The position numbers and the translations under genes were made by a program. From positions 1-16,923 of the forward strand of contig JALUVT010000024.1 in the NCBI GenBank assembly GCA_027020325.1: DNA of 16,923 bases. The letters are read 5' to 3'. The notes below the pieces were generated by a model. The model was not told where the DNA came from and made no database searches. It worked only from the letters and a program-made list of their open reading frames with translations. How positions within the stretch are numbered: position 1 is the first letter of the stretch; every line of letters starts with the position of its first letter. The DNA comes from a bacterium. GTDB taxonomy: Bacteria > Patescibacteriota > 4484-211. Below, piece by piece: positions 5,405 through 15,500 of this stretch.

Positions 5405-8400
5405 TTAAGAACTTTCAAGTACTATATCTTCCAGAAACCAAAATGGCTCTCCACCTTTTTCGAAAAGATCTCCTATTAATTTAGATGCTTCCTTTTCCTT
5501 TTCTTTTTCCTTTTTCTCTTCCTCGTGAGCTGATTTTATTGCCGCTGCAAGCTTGGTTTTGTAGTCTTGATGAAGAACCAACCAACTTCTTCTTTTGGCT
5601 AGCTGAGGATCTTGAGGTAAGAAGAAGTGGCGTATTATTTTTAAGAAAGCGCTAAAGTCTAGATTAGCAAGGTCTAGAATTATTCCTAAAGAAGAGTATT
5701 CGTTTTCCCAAGCCCCTTTTGATTTTTCAATTGTCTTGGCAACCAGTCTTATCAAGGTCTCGTTCTCAAATATTGCGATATCTTTATCAACCCAGTATCC
5801 AAAAGCAGATAAAACCTCAGCGTCAGATGTATTTTTCAACACCCATTGCCACAAGTTTAATAATTTTTCTTTAAGTTTTATATCTTGAGAAAGTGATGAT
5901 TTTTCCGATAATGTTCGACCAATAAAGGCAATAAATTCTTTTTGTTGCCTAGAATTACTTTTTTTCCAAAATAGCTGTAAGAGATCATCATTTTGCCCTA
6001 ATCCTAGAAAAATAAAACCTAAAGCTAAATGATCCGCTAAAGCTTCAGCGGGATTTTTAAAATGTTTTTGATTGGGATAATCCGTTTCTTCATTTTCTAT
6101 CCATTCTTTATAAAGCTCTCTGAAGGCTTTATCTTGGAAAATTTCCCGGTATAGATTTTGACTAAGATAGCCCTCCTCAGCAGCTAGTTTCAGGTATTTA
6201 TCTTCCTTTTTTCTAAAGAGCTCATCTAAGATATTGGCGGTAAACCATTTTTTGTCCCGATAGTAAAAAACCCATGCATAGTAACCATACATAAACATCA
6301 TTGCTCTAGTTTTTTCTTCTTTAATTAACACTTGGAGAGTTTCTTTTACATCCTTTTGCAACCTCTTTCCATCTCTGTAAACAAAAAGCACAAATGCTTC
6401 AAAAGCTTCTCCACGAACGCTATTTATTGCTGCGGTAAAGGGATTTTGAGGTAGATCTTTAGCGCTTTCCGTTTCTGGGTTGGGATCGGGGTATCCTTTA
6501 AGGAGTAAGTATTTTAAGATTGCCAAAATGTCTTTTCGGTGTTTTTTGAATAATATTTTAATTTTCTCATCTTCATTTTCTAGCAGTGTTTTTAGTAATT
6601 CCGCTATTGCTCTATGGACCCATCTCCAAGTAGCTAAAGGATAAAATTGTTTTTTCCTTGCTTCAGACTCTTTATCCAGCTCCTTGAATTCTTCCCTCTC
6701 TATTTTTTGAATTTCTCTAAATAGCGTAAATAGAGGTGAATAATCACTGTCTAAGTGCCTGTTTAGAGCTTTAGTTAACCCTTTAAGGAGGGCGTAAAGA
6801 TAGTGGAGGTGAATTTGTTGATCAAAAAATCTTGGTGTTGCGGCAAGCATTTCTTCAAACTGCTGTTCCGCCCTATTCATTATCAATACTTCTAAACCGG
6901 CAGGCTTGATTTTAATTTCGACATTAGCTAGGTTTTCGGGCTTCCAGTCTGTTTTTAATTTGCTTATTAATTCGTCAAGCGGTATTTTATTGAAATCTTC
7001 TTGAGCTAGCACTGGTTGTGGTTTCCTTGCTCCACCACTGCTAATTGGTCTCATTTCTGGACCGACTTGGCATTTTTGAGGGATGATGAACCCATCTTTT
7101 TCTAGGTCTTTTTTGAAGTTTTTGAAGACTGGGAAGTTTCTCAAAAAGCAAAAGAACCAACCGTATTGCTCATACAAAAGATTTTTTCTTTCTTCTTCTT
7201 TTCTTTGTGAAATCTTGTCTAGGAAATAATTTCTTATTGTTTCAATATAGCCTCTTTGCTCATCTTCTGATAGAAGATTAAAGATCGCTTGTAGGCTGTG
7301 AATGTATTCTGCTTTTAGAACGATATTGATATATTCTTTGTTCCTCTCTTTTAGCGGGAAGAAAATCATCCCTTTTAATTCTTTTTTGAAAACTTTTGCT
7401 GCTTGACTCAAAGCATAAAGCCGCCAGCTCCAAGAAGAACGGATAAATTTTTTCAAAGAAGCCTTTTGATCGTCGAGATAACCAATATTTTCCTTGAAAA
7501 AATTTTTTAGCTTCTCTGGATCTTTTTCTTTATAGTGTTCCACCAATTTATTCCAAGTAATTTTAAGAGTATAAAGAAGGGCTTTAGTTTTGTAATCAAA
7601 AGCGCTTTTATATGGTTTCTCAAGTTGAAAAAGATCAATGCTGTACATTGGCAGCAGATAACTATCATCGTATTTAAAGAAACTTTCCTCAGCTGGTTTG
7701 GCGAGCTCCAAAATTTCTTGGAATTTCCTAAGAAGAAGAATAAAAATTTTCTCTATCAGTTCAATATCATCGATATTCTCTACTATCTCCTGTAAGGCCT
7801 CAAAAACTTCGGTATGCTCTAAGTCAGAAATATAAAAAGGCGTGACTTCTTTTGTGGCAACTTTTGCGCCAAGAATTTCTACTTCCTCAACTTTAAAGTC
7901 TTCCTTATCTTTTACAGCTAATACACAATCAGCAAAAAAGATAAGTCGCTCGTATTTTTTTGCTTCTAATAAAGTTTTTAGTATTCTTTCGATTGAAAAA
8001 GTTATCGTTATCCCAAAAGGAGCCATAAGTTTTATCCATTCTTTAAGCTTGTCTTCTGGCTTTTTTTGTTGATGTTTCTTCAAGAAAGATATTATTTTCA
8101 CAATGATGCGATATAGTATGGTGTTGTAGTTTTTTTCGTTCTTTGTTTCAAGGTCCTTGAAAAACTCAATTATATATTCAGCCTTCCAGTCAGCAAGGAT
8201 GCGGAAGATTTGGTCTATAAGTTCTGGGTTAAACTTTTTCTCTGAAGTTGCTAAGGATTCGTCCGTAATTATCCCAATTACTTTCTTGACAATGGCCGAA
8301 TTTTTACTTTTTGCCATTCTTACCAGGTATCTGATTTCGGGTGTGGCATAGCTGTATTTAGAAGTGTCTTTAGCAGGTGCTTTTAGTTCATCCAACAATC

Positions 8401-8566
8401 CATTTTCCCATAACCACCCCAACCATCTTTCGTCTGCTTTAGTAAAAAAGTAGTTTCTGGCGTCGAAATTATAGGAAACTAATTTTTGAGCTTCATCTAT
8501 AGAAGCGTTTTCCGGCTTTTGTTTTAAAAATTTTCGGATTTGTTTATGAATTTGTAATTGATTCAT
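5405..8566 (-). CDS. Large helical solenoid protein of unknown function, last gene of the defence-like operon
   Basis: The product is 1053 aa from the ATG at 8566, which follows the stop of the preceding gene by 1 nt and implies coupled translation; an upstream TTG at 8578 would add four residues. The protein is almost entirely alpha-helical and charged, with no membrane segment, no Walker A, and no nuclease or methylase motif that I can see. Recognisable stretches are NYFFTKADERWLGWLWENG (38-56), SYATPEIRYLVRMA (72-85), GPEMRPISSGGARKPQP (502-518) and NSVRGEAFEAFVLFVYRDG (715-733). The last of these, from memory, recalls the helical-repeat halves of large STAND-type defence ATPases, here without an ATPase. 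A Lys/Glu linker (four GAAAAR repeats near 5491-5520) precedes a C-terminal tail GEPFWFLEDIVLES. By position it is likely a scaffold, sensor or target-recognition subunit acting with the helicase-nuclease and methyltransferase. No function is assigned. Confidence 0.85.
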   Translation of the reverse strand: MNQLQIHKQIRKFLKQKPENASIDEAQKLVSYNFDARNYFFTKADERWLGWLWENGLLDELKAPAKDTSKYSYATPEIRYLVRMAKSKNSAIVKKVIGIITDESLATSEKKFNPELIDQIFRILADWKAEYIIEFFKDLETKNEKNYNTILYRIIVKIISFLKKHQQKKPEDKLKEWIKLMAPFGITITFSIERILKTLLEAKKYERLIFFADCVLAVKDKEDFKVEEVEILGAKVATKEVTPFYISDLEHTEVFEALQEIVENIDDIELIEKIFILLLRKFQEILELAKPAEESFFKYDDSYLLPMYSIDLFQLEKPYKSAFDYKTKALLYTLKITWNKLVEHYKEKDPEKLKNFFKENIGYLDDQKASLKKFIRSSWSWRLYALSQAAKVFKKELKGMIFFPLKERNKEYINIVLKAEYIHSLQAIFNLLSEDEQRGYIETIRNYFLDKISQRKEEERKNLLYEQYGWFFCFLRNFPVFKNFKKDLEKDGFIIPQKCQVGPEMRPISSGGARKPQPVLAQEDFNKIPLDELISKLKTDWKPENLANVEIKIKPAGLEVLIMNRAEQQFEEMLAATPRFFDQQIHLHYLYALLKGLTKALNRHLDSDYSPLFTLFREIQKIEREEFKELDKESEARKKQFYPLATWRWVHRAIAELLKTLLENEDEKIKILFKKHRKDILAILKYLLLKGYPDPNPETESAKDLPQNPFTAAINSVRGEAFEAFVLFVYRDGKRLQKDVKETLQVLIKEEKTRAMMFMYGYYAWVFYYRDKKWFTANILDELFRKKEDKYLKLAAEEGYLSQNLYREIFQDKAFRELYKEWIENEETDYPNQKHFKNPAEALADHLALGFIFLGLGQNDDLLQLFWKKSNSRQQKEFIAFIGRTLSEKSSLSQDIKLKEKLLNLWQWVLKNTSDAEVLSAFGYWVDKDIAIFENETLIRLVAKTIEKSKGAWENEYSSLGIILDLANLDFSAFLKIIRHFFLPQDPQLAKRRSWLVLHQDYKTKLAAAIKSAHEEEKKEKEKEKEASKLIGDLFEKGGEPFWFLEDIVLESS

Positions 8567-8567
8567 T

Positions 8568-9260
8568 TTAAACTTCAATTTTTATTTTTGAGAATGATTT
8601 TTTTTGTAATAATTCAATCAATTCTTTTTTTATTTGCTTGAATAATTCTCGTATTATTTTATTCTCAGTTTCTTCTCCTAAATTAAAAGCATTAAGCCTC
8701 TGTTTATACATTATTAATTTTTGCGTAGTTTCTTTATCTAAATTTATCTCATCTGTTAAAAAAATATCTAAAAGCATTATATATCCATTAAGTTTGGTGA
8801 TGGGGTTTTTATTTAGCAAATAAGTTTGTAGTTCATATAAATCTATGTTAATCTGATTACCAAAAAGTTTTTTTATTTCGCTTAAAATATGTTCTACTAT
8901 TAAATCCTCTTTTGTTGATTTAGTATATGAAACAGGAGGAGGGGAATTATAAACAGTGTTATGTTTTCCTATTATTATATTAGTCTCTTTAGCTATAAAT
9001 TCAGTTTTCGATATATATTTTTGACTATCGATTTCTTTTACTTTTTCTTTTAATTTATTGCATCTGTGATTTAAATAACCAAAATAAAGTAAAATGCTAA
9101 TTAATAGAAGGGTGAGTTTTAGCCCTGAAGCTGAGATAGCGATATGAATTAACGAAACAATTATTATAAAACTGATTAAAGAAAAAGGAATCTTTTTGAT
9201 TAGTGCAGTAATGAAACTAATAACAAATTCTTTTACAAAACTAATTACTAATTCAGTCAT
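8568..9260 (-). CDS. Two-TM membrane protein of unknown function within the defence-like operon
   Basis: The 230-aa product starts with an amphipathic stretch (4-20), then has hydrophobic helices at about 25-44 and 47-63. A basic coiled-coil-like segment follows (LNHRCNKLKEKVKEID, 63-78), then a soluble C-terminal domain of about 150 residues that is helical and lysine-rich. A short SPPPVSY linker (109-115) separates the parts. I recognise no catalytic motif. The gene is the most A+T-rich in the window, unlike its neighbours, which suggests a separate origin. It starts 15 nt after the methyltransferase stop and ends 1 nt before the solenoid gene's ATG, so it is almost surely co-expressed with them. 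A membrane protein inside a modification/helicase operon could be a membrane-damaging or membrane-anchoring effector; that is inference. Confidence 0.8.
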   Translation of the reverse strand: MTELVISFVKEFVISFITALIKKIPFSLISFIIIVSLIHIAISASGLKLTLLLISILLYFGYLNHRCNKLKEKVKEIDSQKYISKTEFIAKETNIIIGKHNTVYNSPPPVSYTKSTKEDLIVEHILSEIKKLFGNQINIDLYELQTYLLNKNPITKLNGYIMLLDIFLTDEINLDKETTQKLIMYKQRLNAFNLGEETENKIIRELFKQIKKELIELLQKKSFSKIKIEV

Positions 9261-9275
9261 GATTTTTAACGCTAT

Positions 9276-12200
9276 TCATTCATTTATTGAATAATAATTT
9301 TCTAAAAAATATTCCAATTTGCTTTTATTTTTGTACATTGTTTTTAACTTGTTTAATAAAGAATTATTTATCTGCGTTCCCCCTCGTACCTCTTTATCGT
9401 AGTTTGTTATATAAATCCACTCTTTATAAGTTAGGCTATAAAATTTCGTTGCCAACACTAAATCAAGAAGGTCTATCTCATTCTTTATATAGCGAGTCAG
9501 AAAACGCTTCCTAGCTGAATCAAACACAGAAAAGAGTTTATTCATAAAATATTTTCTAACCTTTTGTAGCAACTGACTATTTTTTAATATTACTTCTCTC
9601 CGCGGAAGCGACATTACTTCCAGAATATCTCTGTTTAGATGCCTTCCATCACCATAAATTCTTAGCCAGAAATATAAAAGGGATGAGTTAACTAATATAA
9701 TGAAAAGGTCTTTATATGAATTTTTAACAGAGACCTGCTTTATTTCTGTGCTGTTATAGGGCTTTCTATCCCATGCATTATACCAATAATTACCACTTGT
9801 TCTAATCCATACAGCATCCGAGTTTTGTTTTAAAAAAATATCTTTGATACTGAATTCATTAGAATAAAGTTTTTTTAATATTTTTAAATTTCTCTTTCCG
9901 CCTATCTTTGGTAACCTATGAGGTTGTGAATATCTGCTTCTCTTGGGTAATAAGTAATGATCACACAGTGAAGCAGAAATAGAACCAAGATCGGGAACAG
10001 AACGAAACATTCTGCTTGTATATATTCCTAATTTTTCTTTACAGTCTTTATTAATACACATTAGAAGAGAAATGGACTGAGACATATTTTTGAAGATATT
10101 GCATCTATCTCTATCAAAAGTGTAGATTTTTGACTTCCTAAAACTTCTGTAAATAAGTTCTCTATTTTTTGAGAAATATTTATTAAAAGTTATAGCGTAA
10201 GTGATTACAAAAAATAAAGAACCGTTAACCCTAAGAAGTTCCACACCCTTTTCTATAAAAGGACTTGAAATATCTGATAGGGTAGAATACGGATATTTCT
10301 CCTTGATAAAAGCTAATGTATTATGCTCTTTGTTTTTATCTTTGGAGAAAATATTTCCATAAGGTGGATTCCCAATCACAATATCAAACCCATTTTCTAC
10401 CCCAAGCATCCATTCCGGATCAAACCAATCAGCTGAGGCTGTTTGATCAAAAATATCAAATTCAGCTAGTTTTTTTGCTTCTTCTGATGCCCAACCTTTT
10501 TGAAGTAAAAGTTCTCTAATCTGACTTCTTATTTTTTCAGCTCTTTCTTGTAGTCTCTTCTTTTCCGTTCTATTTTTAATCTTAAAATGTCTTTTATAAA
10601 GATTTTTTAATTCTTTTCTAAATTCAGTTATTTTAGGATCCTCGAAAATTAAACTTAATTGCCCATGGTCCTTGAGACTTATTAAAGTATTGGCTGCTAC
10701 AAACTTGGTTTCCAGATGAGGCAGGGCCCTTATGCCAAAATTTTTTTGCTTTTTATCAACTTTTTGGTCAATAAGAAGGGAAAGGAAAAATCGTAATTTA
10801 GCAATTTGGATGGCTATAGGTTGGATATCAACACCAAAGATAGAATTTTCAATAAGATAGAGTTTTCGGGCATAATCAGGATAATTGATGTTGTCATCAA
10901 AGTTTTCATTTAATTCCTTTAGTTGTTTTTCCCTTTCTTCCTTATTTTCAATCTTCAAAATATCCTCTATCTCCTTAAGTGTTCTTTGATATTGTTTTTC
11001 TTTCCACAACTCATTTGTTGGATCTACTTTTCCTAAGATATAGACAAGTTTTTGAAGTATTCCCATCGGAAAAGCTCCCGAACCAACAGCAGGATCAATT
11101 ATTTTTAACTCATCAATAGCTTTTATTATCTTTTCTATTTTTTCTTTGTCAAAATCGAGCTCCTCTTCGTCGTAGGATAAAAGCCGTCTTAATTCTCCGT
11201 CTTCAAGCCCGACTTTTGTCTTAAAGTAATAAAACAACGATTTATCTACCATAAACTCAACTACTTCTTTTGGCGTGTAATAAGATCCTGTCGCTTTACG
11301 GGCAGTAGTTTGAGTTTCTGGGTTGTAGGCTGCTAAAAGATTTTCAAAGATGTGTCCCAATAATTCTGGATCAAGAGAAACTTCAACATCTATCGGACTG
11401 TTTTCATCAGCAGTAAAGTTGTAATCTTTTAAAATATTAATTAGCCCTCTAACTTTCTTTTTGGTTTTTGTCCCATAAAAATTAGATAGATCTTCGTTTC
11501 TCTCTTCAGAGAAAAATAAATAATCAGGCAGTTTAGCTCGCCATTTCTCCTCTCTGCTAAAACCATCTATATAATTCGCATCTTCATCCAGACATTCAAA
11601 TAGACCCCCATTGATAAAAGGAGTGTTTTTAAAAAGATCAATAAAATCTTTTTTGGGAATTAAAAGCTTATCCTGATAACGATAGAGGGTTTTGATGCTA
11701 AACTCTTTTCGGTGTTCTAAGAACCTTATTTTTGATTTACTTAATTGGGCAAATTTTCTATTTTCTTCTTTTCTATTTAGAGTGGCGAAGAATAAATTCT
11801 GAAGAATTACATTATAATAATGATCTTCTTTTTCCAAATTTTTGACTATATTTTGCAAAAAATTTTCCGCAAAAATTTCTTCGGGAACTAAATTTTTCTC
11901 TTTTAAAAACCAAACAAAAATTAGCCGAGTTAAGAGCCTGATTAAATTTTCTTCGATTTTTCCTCCGGGGAACCAAGCATTTTTTAAAGCCCAAGCATAC
12001 CAGTTTTGAATTTCGCTATAAAACTCTTTGGTAAGAGGAAGTGTAGAGAAAGCATCAATAATTTTTTTTATGCTTTGGAAGGAACAATCTCCAATATTTT
12101 TGAGAAAAGTGCGATGAGGTTTTTCTTTATTTACATAATAGGTGTAGCGTTTAAAGGTGCTCCATTGTCTCCGGGTTTTTTGAGGTAAATAATAAATCAA

Positions 12201-12551
12201 AGAAAACCTAAAGCTTTTAGAGGAATCGTAGAAAATAAAAATCCCCGCATTGAAGCGCTGAAAATTGGTGTCGCGAAGAATTCTTTTGCCTAATTCGTAC
12301 TGGGCTTTTTTGCCGGAGCGTTCAGTTAATTCTTTTTTAACAGCAAACGCAGCTACCAGCAGATCGCCATCTGGCAACTCTAATTGTCCTAATTTTTCGC
12401 CTTTTTCGAAAAGATCTTGTTCTTTGTCTCCAATAAAATAAGTTAGAGAATCATCGCTTGGTTGGAATATTCTATTTTTGCGGGCAAAAAAACGCCGCAA
12501 CTCGTTTAAATCAAAGTCGTTAATAATGTTTTGTAAAATTGCCAAGGTCAT
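9276..12551 (-). CDS. Adenine-N6 DNA methyltransferase, Eco57I/PglX-like
   Basis: The enzyme is 1091 aa. After an N-terminal domain (1-150, including ERSGKKAQYELGKRIL 77-92 and AGIFIFYDSSKSFRFSLIY 102-120) and a helical region containing PFINGGLFECL (311-321), it has the gamma-class adenine methylase motifs: X at GSYYTPKEVVEFMV (422-435), I at IIDPAVGSGAFPMGIL (484-499, SAM binding), GVDIQPIAIQIAKL (573-586), and IV NPPY at 728-731 (catalysis). The C-terminal ~230 residues look like a target recognition domain, including SSLLYFWLRIYGDGRHLNR. The layout matches the large methylases of BREX (PglX/PglXI), DISARM (DrmMI) and type IIG systems. A PD-(D/E)XK nuclease motif is not evident at the N-terminus, so DNA cleavage probably lies with the partner helicase-nuclease. 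Its ATG overlaps that gene's stop as ATGA. It should methylate adenine in host DNA, specificity unknown. Confidence 0.9.
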   Translation of the reverse strand: MTLAILQNIINDFDLNELRRFFARKNRIFQPSDDSLTYFIGDKEQDLFEKGEKLGQLELPDGDLLVAAFAVKKELTERSGKKAQYELGKRILRDTNFQRFNAGIFIFYDSSKSFRFSLIYYLPQKTRRQWSTFKRYTYYVNKEKPHRTFLKNIGDCSFQSIKKIIDAFSTLPLTKEFYSEIQNWYAWALKNAWFPGGKIEENLIRLLTRLIFVWFLKEKNLVPEEIFAENFLQNIVKNLEKEDHYYNVILQNLFFATLNRKEENRKFAQLSKSKIRFLEHRKEFSIKTLYRYQDKLLIPKKDFIDLFKNTPFINGGLFECLDEDANYIDGFSREEKWRAKLPDYLFFSEERNEDLSNFYGTKTKKKVRGLINILKDYNFTADENSPIDVEVSLDPELLGHIFENLLAAYNPETQTTARKATGSYYTPKEVVEFMVDKSLFYYFKTKVGLEDGELRRLLSYDEEELDFDKEKIEKIIKAIDELKIIDPAVGSGAFPMGILQKLVYILGKVDPTNELWKEKQYQRTLKEIEDILKIENKEEREKQLKELNENFDDNINYPDYARKLYLIENSIFGVDIQPIAIQIAKLRFFLSLLIDQKVDKKQKNFGIRALPHLETKFVAANTLISLKDHGQLSLIFEDPKITEFRKELKNLYKRHFKIKNRTEKKRLQERAEKIRSQIRELLLQKGWASEEAKKLAEFDIFDQTASADWFDPEWMLGVENGFDIVIGNPPYGNIFSKDKNKEHNTLAFIKEKYPYSTLSDISSPFIEKGVELLRVNGSLFFVITYAITFNKYFSKNRELIYRSFRKSKIYTFDRDRCNIFKNMSQSISLLMCINKDCKEKLGIYTSRMFRSVPDLGSISASLCDHYLLPKRSRYSQPHRLPKIGGKRNLKILKKLYSNEFSIKDIFLKQNSDAVWIRTSGNYWYNAWDRKPYNSTEIKQVSVKNSYKDLFIILVNSSLLYFWLRIYGDGRHLNRDILEVMSLPRREVILKNSQLLQKVRKYFMNKLFSVFDSARKRFLTRYIKNEIDLLDLVLATKFYSLTYKEWIYITNYDKEVRGGTQINNSLLNKLKTMYKNKSKLEYFLENYYSINE

Positions 12552-15500
12552 GCCTGAGTTTTGTTTTCAATCGCCACAATAATTTCTTTCTCCAAATTTT
12601 TAATTCTTTGTTTCTTCCTCTCAAGATAGTTTTCTCCCCCTAATCGTTTTCTAAGTTTTTCTAACTCTCGAGCTGTGGCCGTTACTTCTTTTTCAGAGTC
12701 GATCTTGAAATTCTTAATCCGCCGCAAGGTATAACTGGCTAAATCTCCATAATCAGCAATATCCTTACTTAGAGTTCTTAAAAAAGTTAAATATGGCAGT
12801 AAGCTTTGAAGTTCTCTTTGGGGTATCTGGCTTAAAAGATGCTTCAGGTTATTAAGCGCCTTTCCTTCCAAGCTTTGTTCGTTAGTTGACAATTGCCTAA
12901 TTTCTTTGAAGACCTTAACCTCTTCATAGGCTTGCCAAAATTGTTCGGTATTCCAATTAAGAACCTTTTCATCAGGAGAACATTTAATCCGATCAAAAAC
13001 CTCTTCTAAACTAGAAACTTTAATTTTATTTTTGCCGTTTGGGGTATATTTTACCCAGTAGACATACAGGCGGCCCTTTTTAACAAACACTAAAAGCTCA
13101 TCCTCTTTGAATTTTTTAGCAGTTTTAACCCGCGGCGGAGCTTTTTTTAGTTTTTCGATAATTTCTGGATGCTCTTGCTCAATTTTTTGATAGATTTTGA
13201 ATACCTTTGTCGAGAATGACATTTTTTCTAATTTTTCAGGATTTTGTTGAATTCTTTGATAAAGCTTGGAGGGAGCTGGCTGTTCGTCAGGGGCAAAAAT
13301 CTTAGCATCTTCACCCAAAACATTATGAATGAGAAACATTTTGTTGGCGGCAATTTCTCTTGATTTAACTAAACTCGCTCCTTTTTCTGTCGGGAAGAAG
13401 TTGACTAGATAAAGTTTTTCAAAAACCTTTTTGCTGATGCGATTAATTCGCCCCAGACGCTGAATCACCCGCACTGGATTCCAAGGAATATCATAATTTA
13501 TCACCATCCCGGCGCGGTTGAGGTTGAAGCCTTCGGACAATTTGTCCGTGGTCAGTAAGATATCAAAATCATCTTCTTGTTTTAAGAACGAAGCATCAAA
13601 ATTTCTATTGATCGCCGTCACTTTTTTCTTTGATAAATCACCGCTGACGACCAGAACTCGATTGCGGAATTCTTCCTGCAGTTTCGGGGCTAAATAGTTA
13701 ATCGTGTCGGTATATTCGGAAAAGATAACTATTTTTCGCTTGGGTTCTTTGTAAGGTGACTTCTCTTTTAGTATTTTCTTGGCGTTTTCAATTAGTCGAG
13801 CAATTTTAGGGTCATTTTCCAATAATTTTAATAGCTCAAGTTCTTTTAGAATTTGATCGAATAGACGAAGATCAGATTCGATATCGGCGAGAAACTCTTT
13901 TTTAAGTTTAAAATTTTTATTCAGGTAATAAATTTTATGTTTTTGGGGATTTAAATTTTTACTTTCCTTTAGAGCTTGAGCATACCGCTCCAGTTCTCTA
14001 TCGATCTCCTCAACATCTTGATCATAAATATCTTCCATTAACTTTCGGGCTAAGACGAATTTATTAGTTTTTTTCACAAATTCCAGTGCGATCTTGGTCG
14101 TTCTTCTAAAGTTTTCCACGCTCTTGTAAAAAGCTCCAAACGAACTCTCAAATCTTTTAACTAGCAAACGACGCATAAAGTCATAGAGGTTGTGTTGCTG
14201 GTGAAATTCCCTATTTTCTTCCCATCCCAGTGACTCCGAATCATAGACCTCTTTTTCGTAGTCAAAGGGACGATAGATTGCCCCTTTAAATAATCCTTCT
14301 TCTTCTGGATTAGTAAAATAAGAGATAATTCGGTCATAAAATTCCGATTGTTTTTTAGTGAGGTAAAAAAACCATTCTTGAGGATTAGTTAATTGAGAAA
14401 GATTCTTAACTTCATTTTGATAGCGAGGGTTGCTCGTTAAATCTAAGCGATTGCGTCTAATGATGACGGGTTCGATTACATCCCTTATTTGTCTAGCGAG
14501 ATTTCTGGTTCTCTCTCTAACTTTTTGAAAATCAACCTCTTTTTCTCCAAAAAGTTTCTCGTAATAACTAAATACCTTTTTCTTTTTCTGGGGGGCGGGT
14601 GAGTGGGCGTATTTTTCAATATAGCCTAGTTTTCTAAACTCAGCATTAAGAATTGTAAATTTATCGGCTAAGTTACTGTCTAAGGTGAGGGTAGATTTTT
14701 TCGGCGTGGTAAACAATTTTAACAAAGAAAGAATATCTGTGGGCCGATTGTTGAAGGGAGTGGCGGTGAGAAGAATAACAATCTTGCCGCGGCAAATATT
14801 TTTAAGATATTCATATCTTTGCGTATCCTCGTTTCTAAATCGATGTGCTTCATCGATGATTACTACCTCAATATCGTTCATTTTTGTGATGGTATCTTGT
14901 AGTTTATCCAAATCTCCCAGCGACCATACTTCCCAATCAAAAAGCCCGAATTGTTCTTTGTACATGTTCCAGCCGCCATCTTTGGTTTGGGGATCGCCTT
15001 TTAGACCTGGAGGGCAGATGATAAGACCTCGTTTACGCAATTCTCTAGCAATGGCACAGGCGATAACTGTTTTACCTAAACCCACCACATCAGCCAAAAT
15101 TACCCCATTATGTTTTTCGATAATCGCCAAGGCCTGCTCAATGGCATCCAATTGGTAGCGATAGGGGAAGTAGTTGTTTCTTTTAAAAACTTCAACTAAT
15201 GAATTGCTTATTTTTTTATGCTCAAAACTGTCGAGATAAGTTTGCAGAACCAGAACAAAGGCCTCAAAAGGGGAAATTTCCCTTACTAATGTTTTCTGCT
15301 CTATTGTCTCAATGAGCTTTCTTTTAATATCTCCATATTCAGTAATCATTGTTGCCTTTTCCCACAGGTTGTCGAAATACTCTTCCGCTTCTTCGAAACC
15401 GAAGTCAGCAATTTCTACATTAAATTCATTTTGAGAAGTTAGACCTGATTGGGTTAAATTGCTACTACCAGTAATAAAAACCCCGGGCCTAAACTGATCG

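Noticed and set aside
9276..12551. Recoding of TGA as glycine or tryptophan
   Set aside because: TGA is a sensible stop for aspS, the methyltransferase, the helicase and the transposase, and no gene needs read-through.
14685..15158. 157-codon plus-strand ORF opposite the helicase gene
   Set aside because: It lies wholly antisense to the Walker A/DEAH region of a gene with complete motifs, and its translation is not protein-like.
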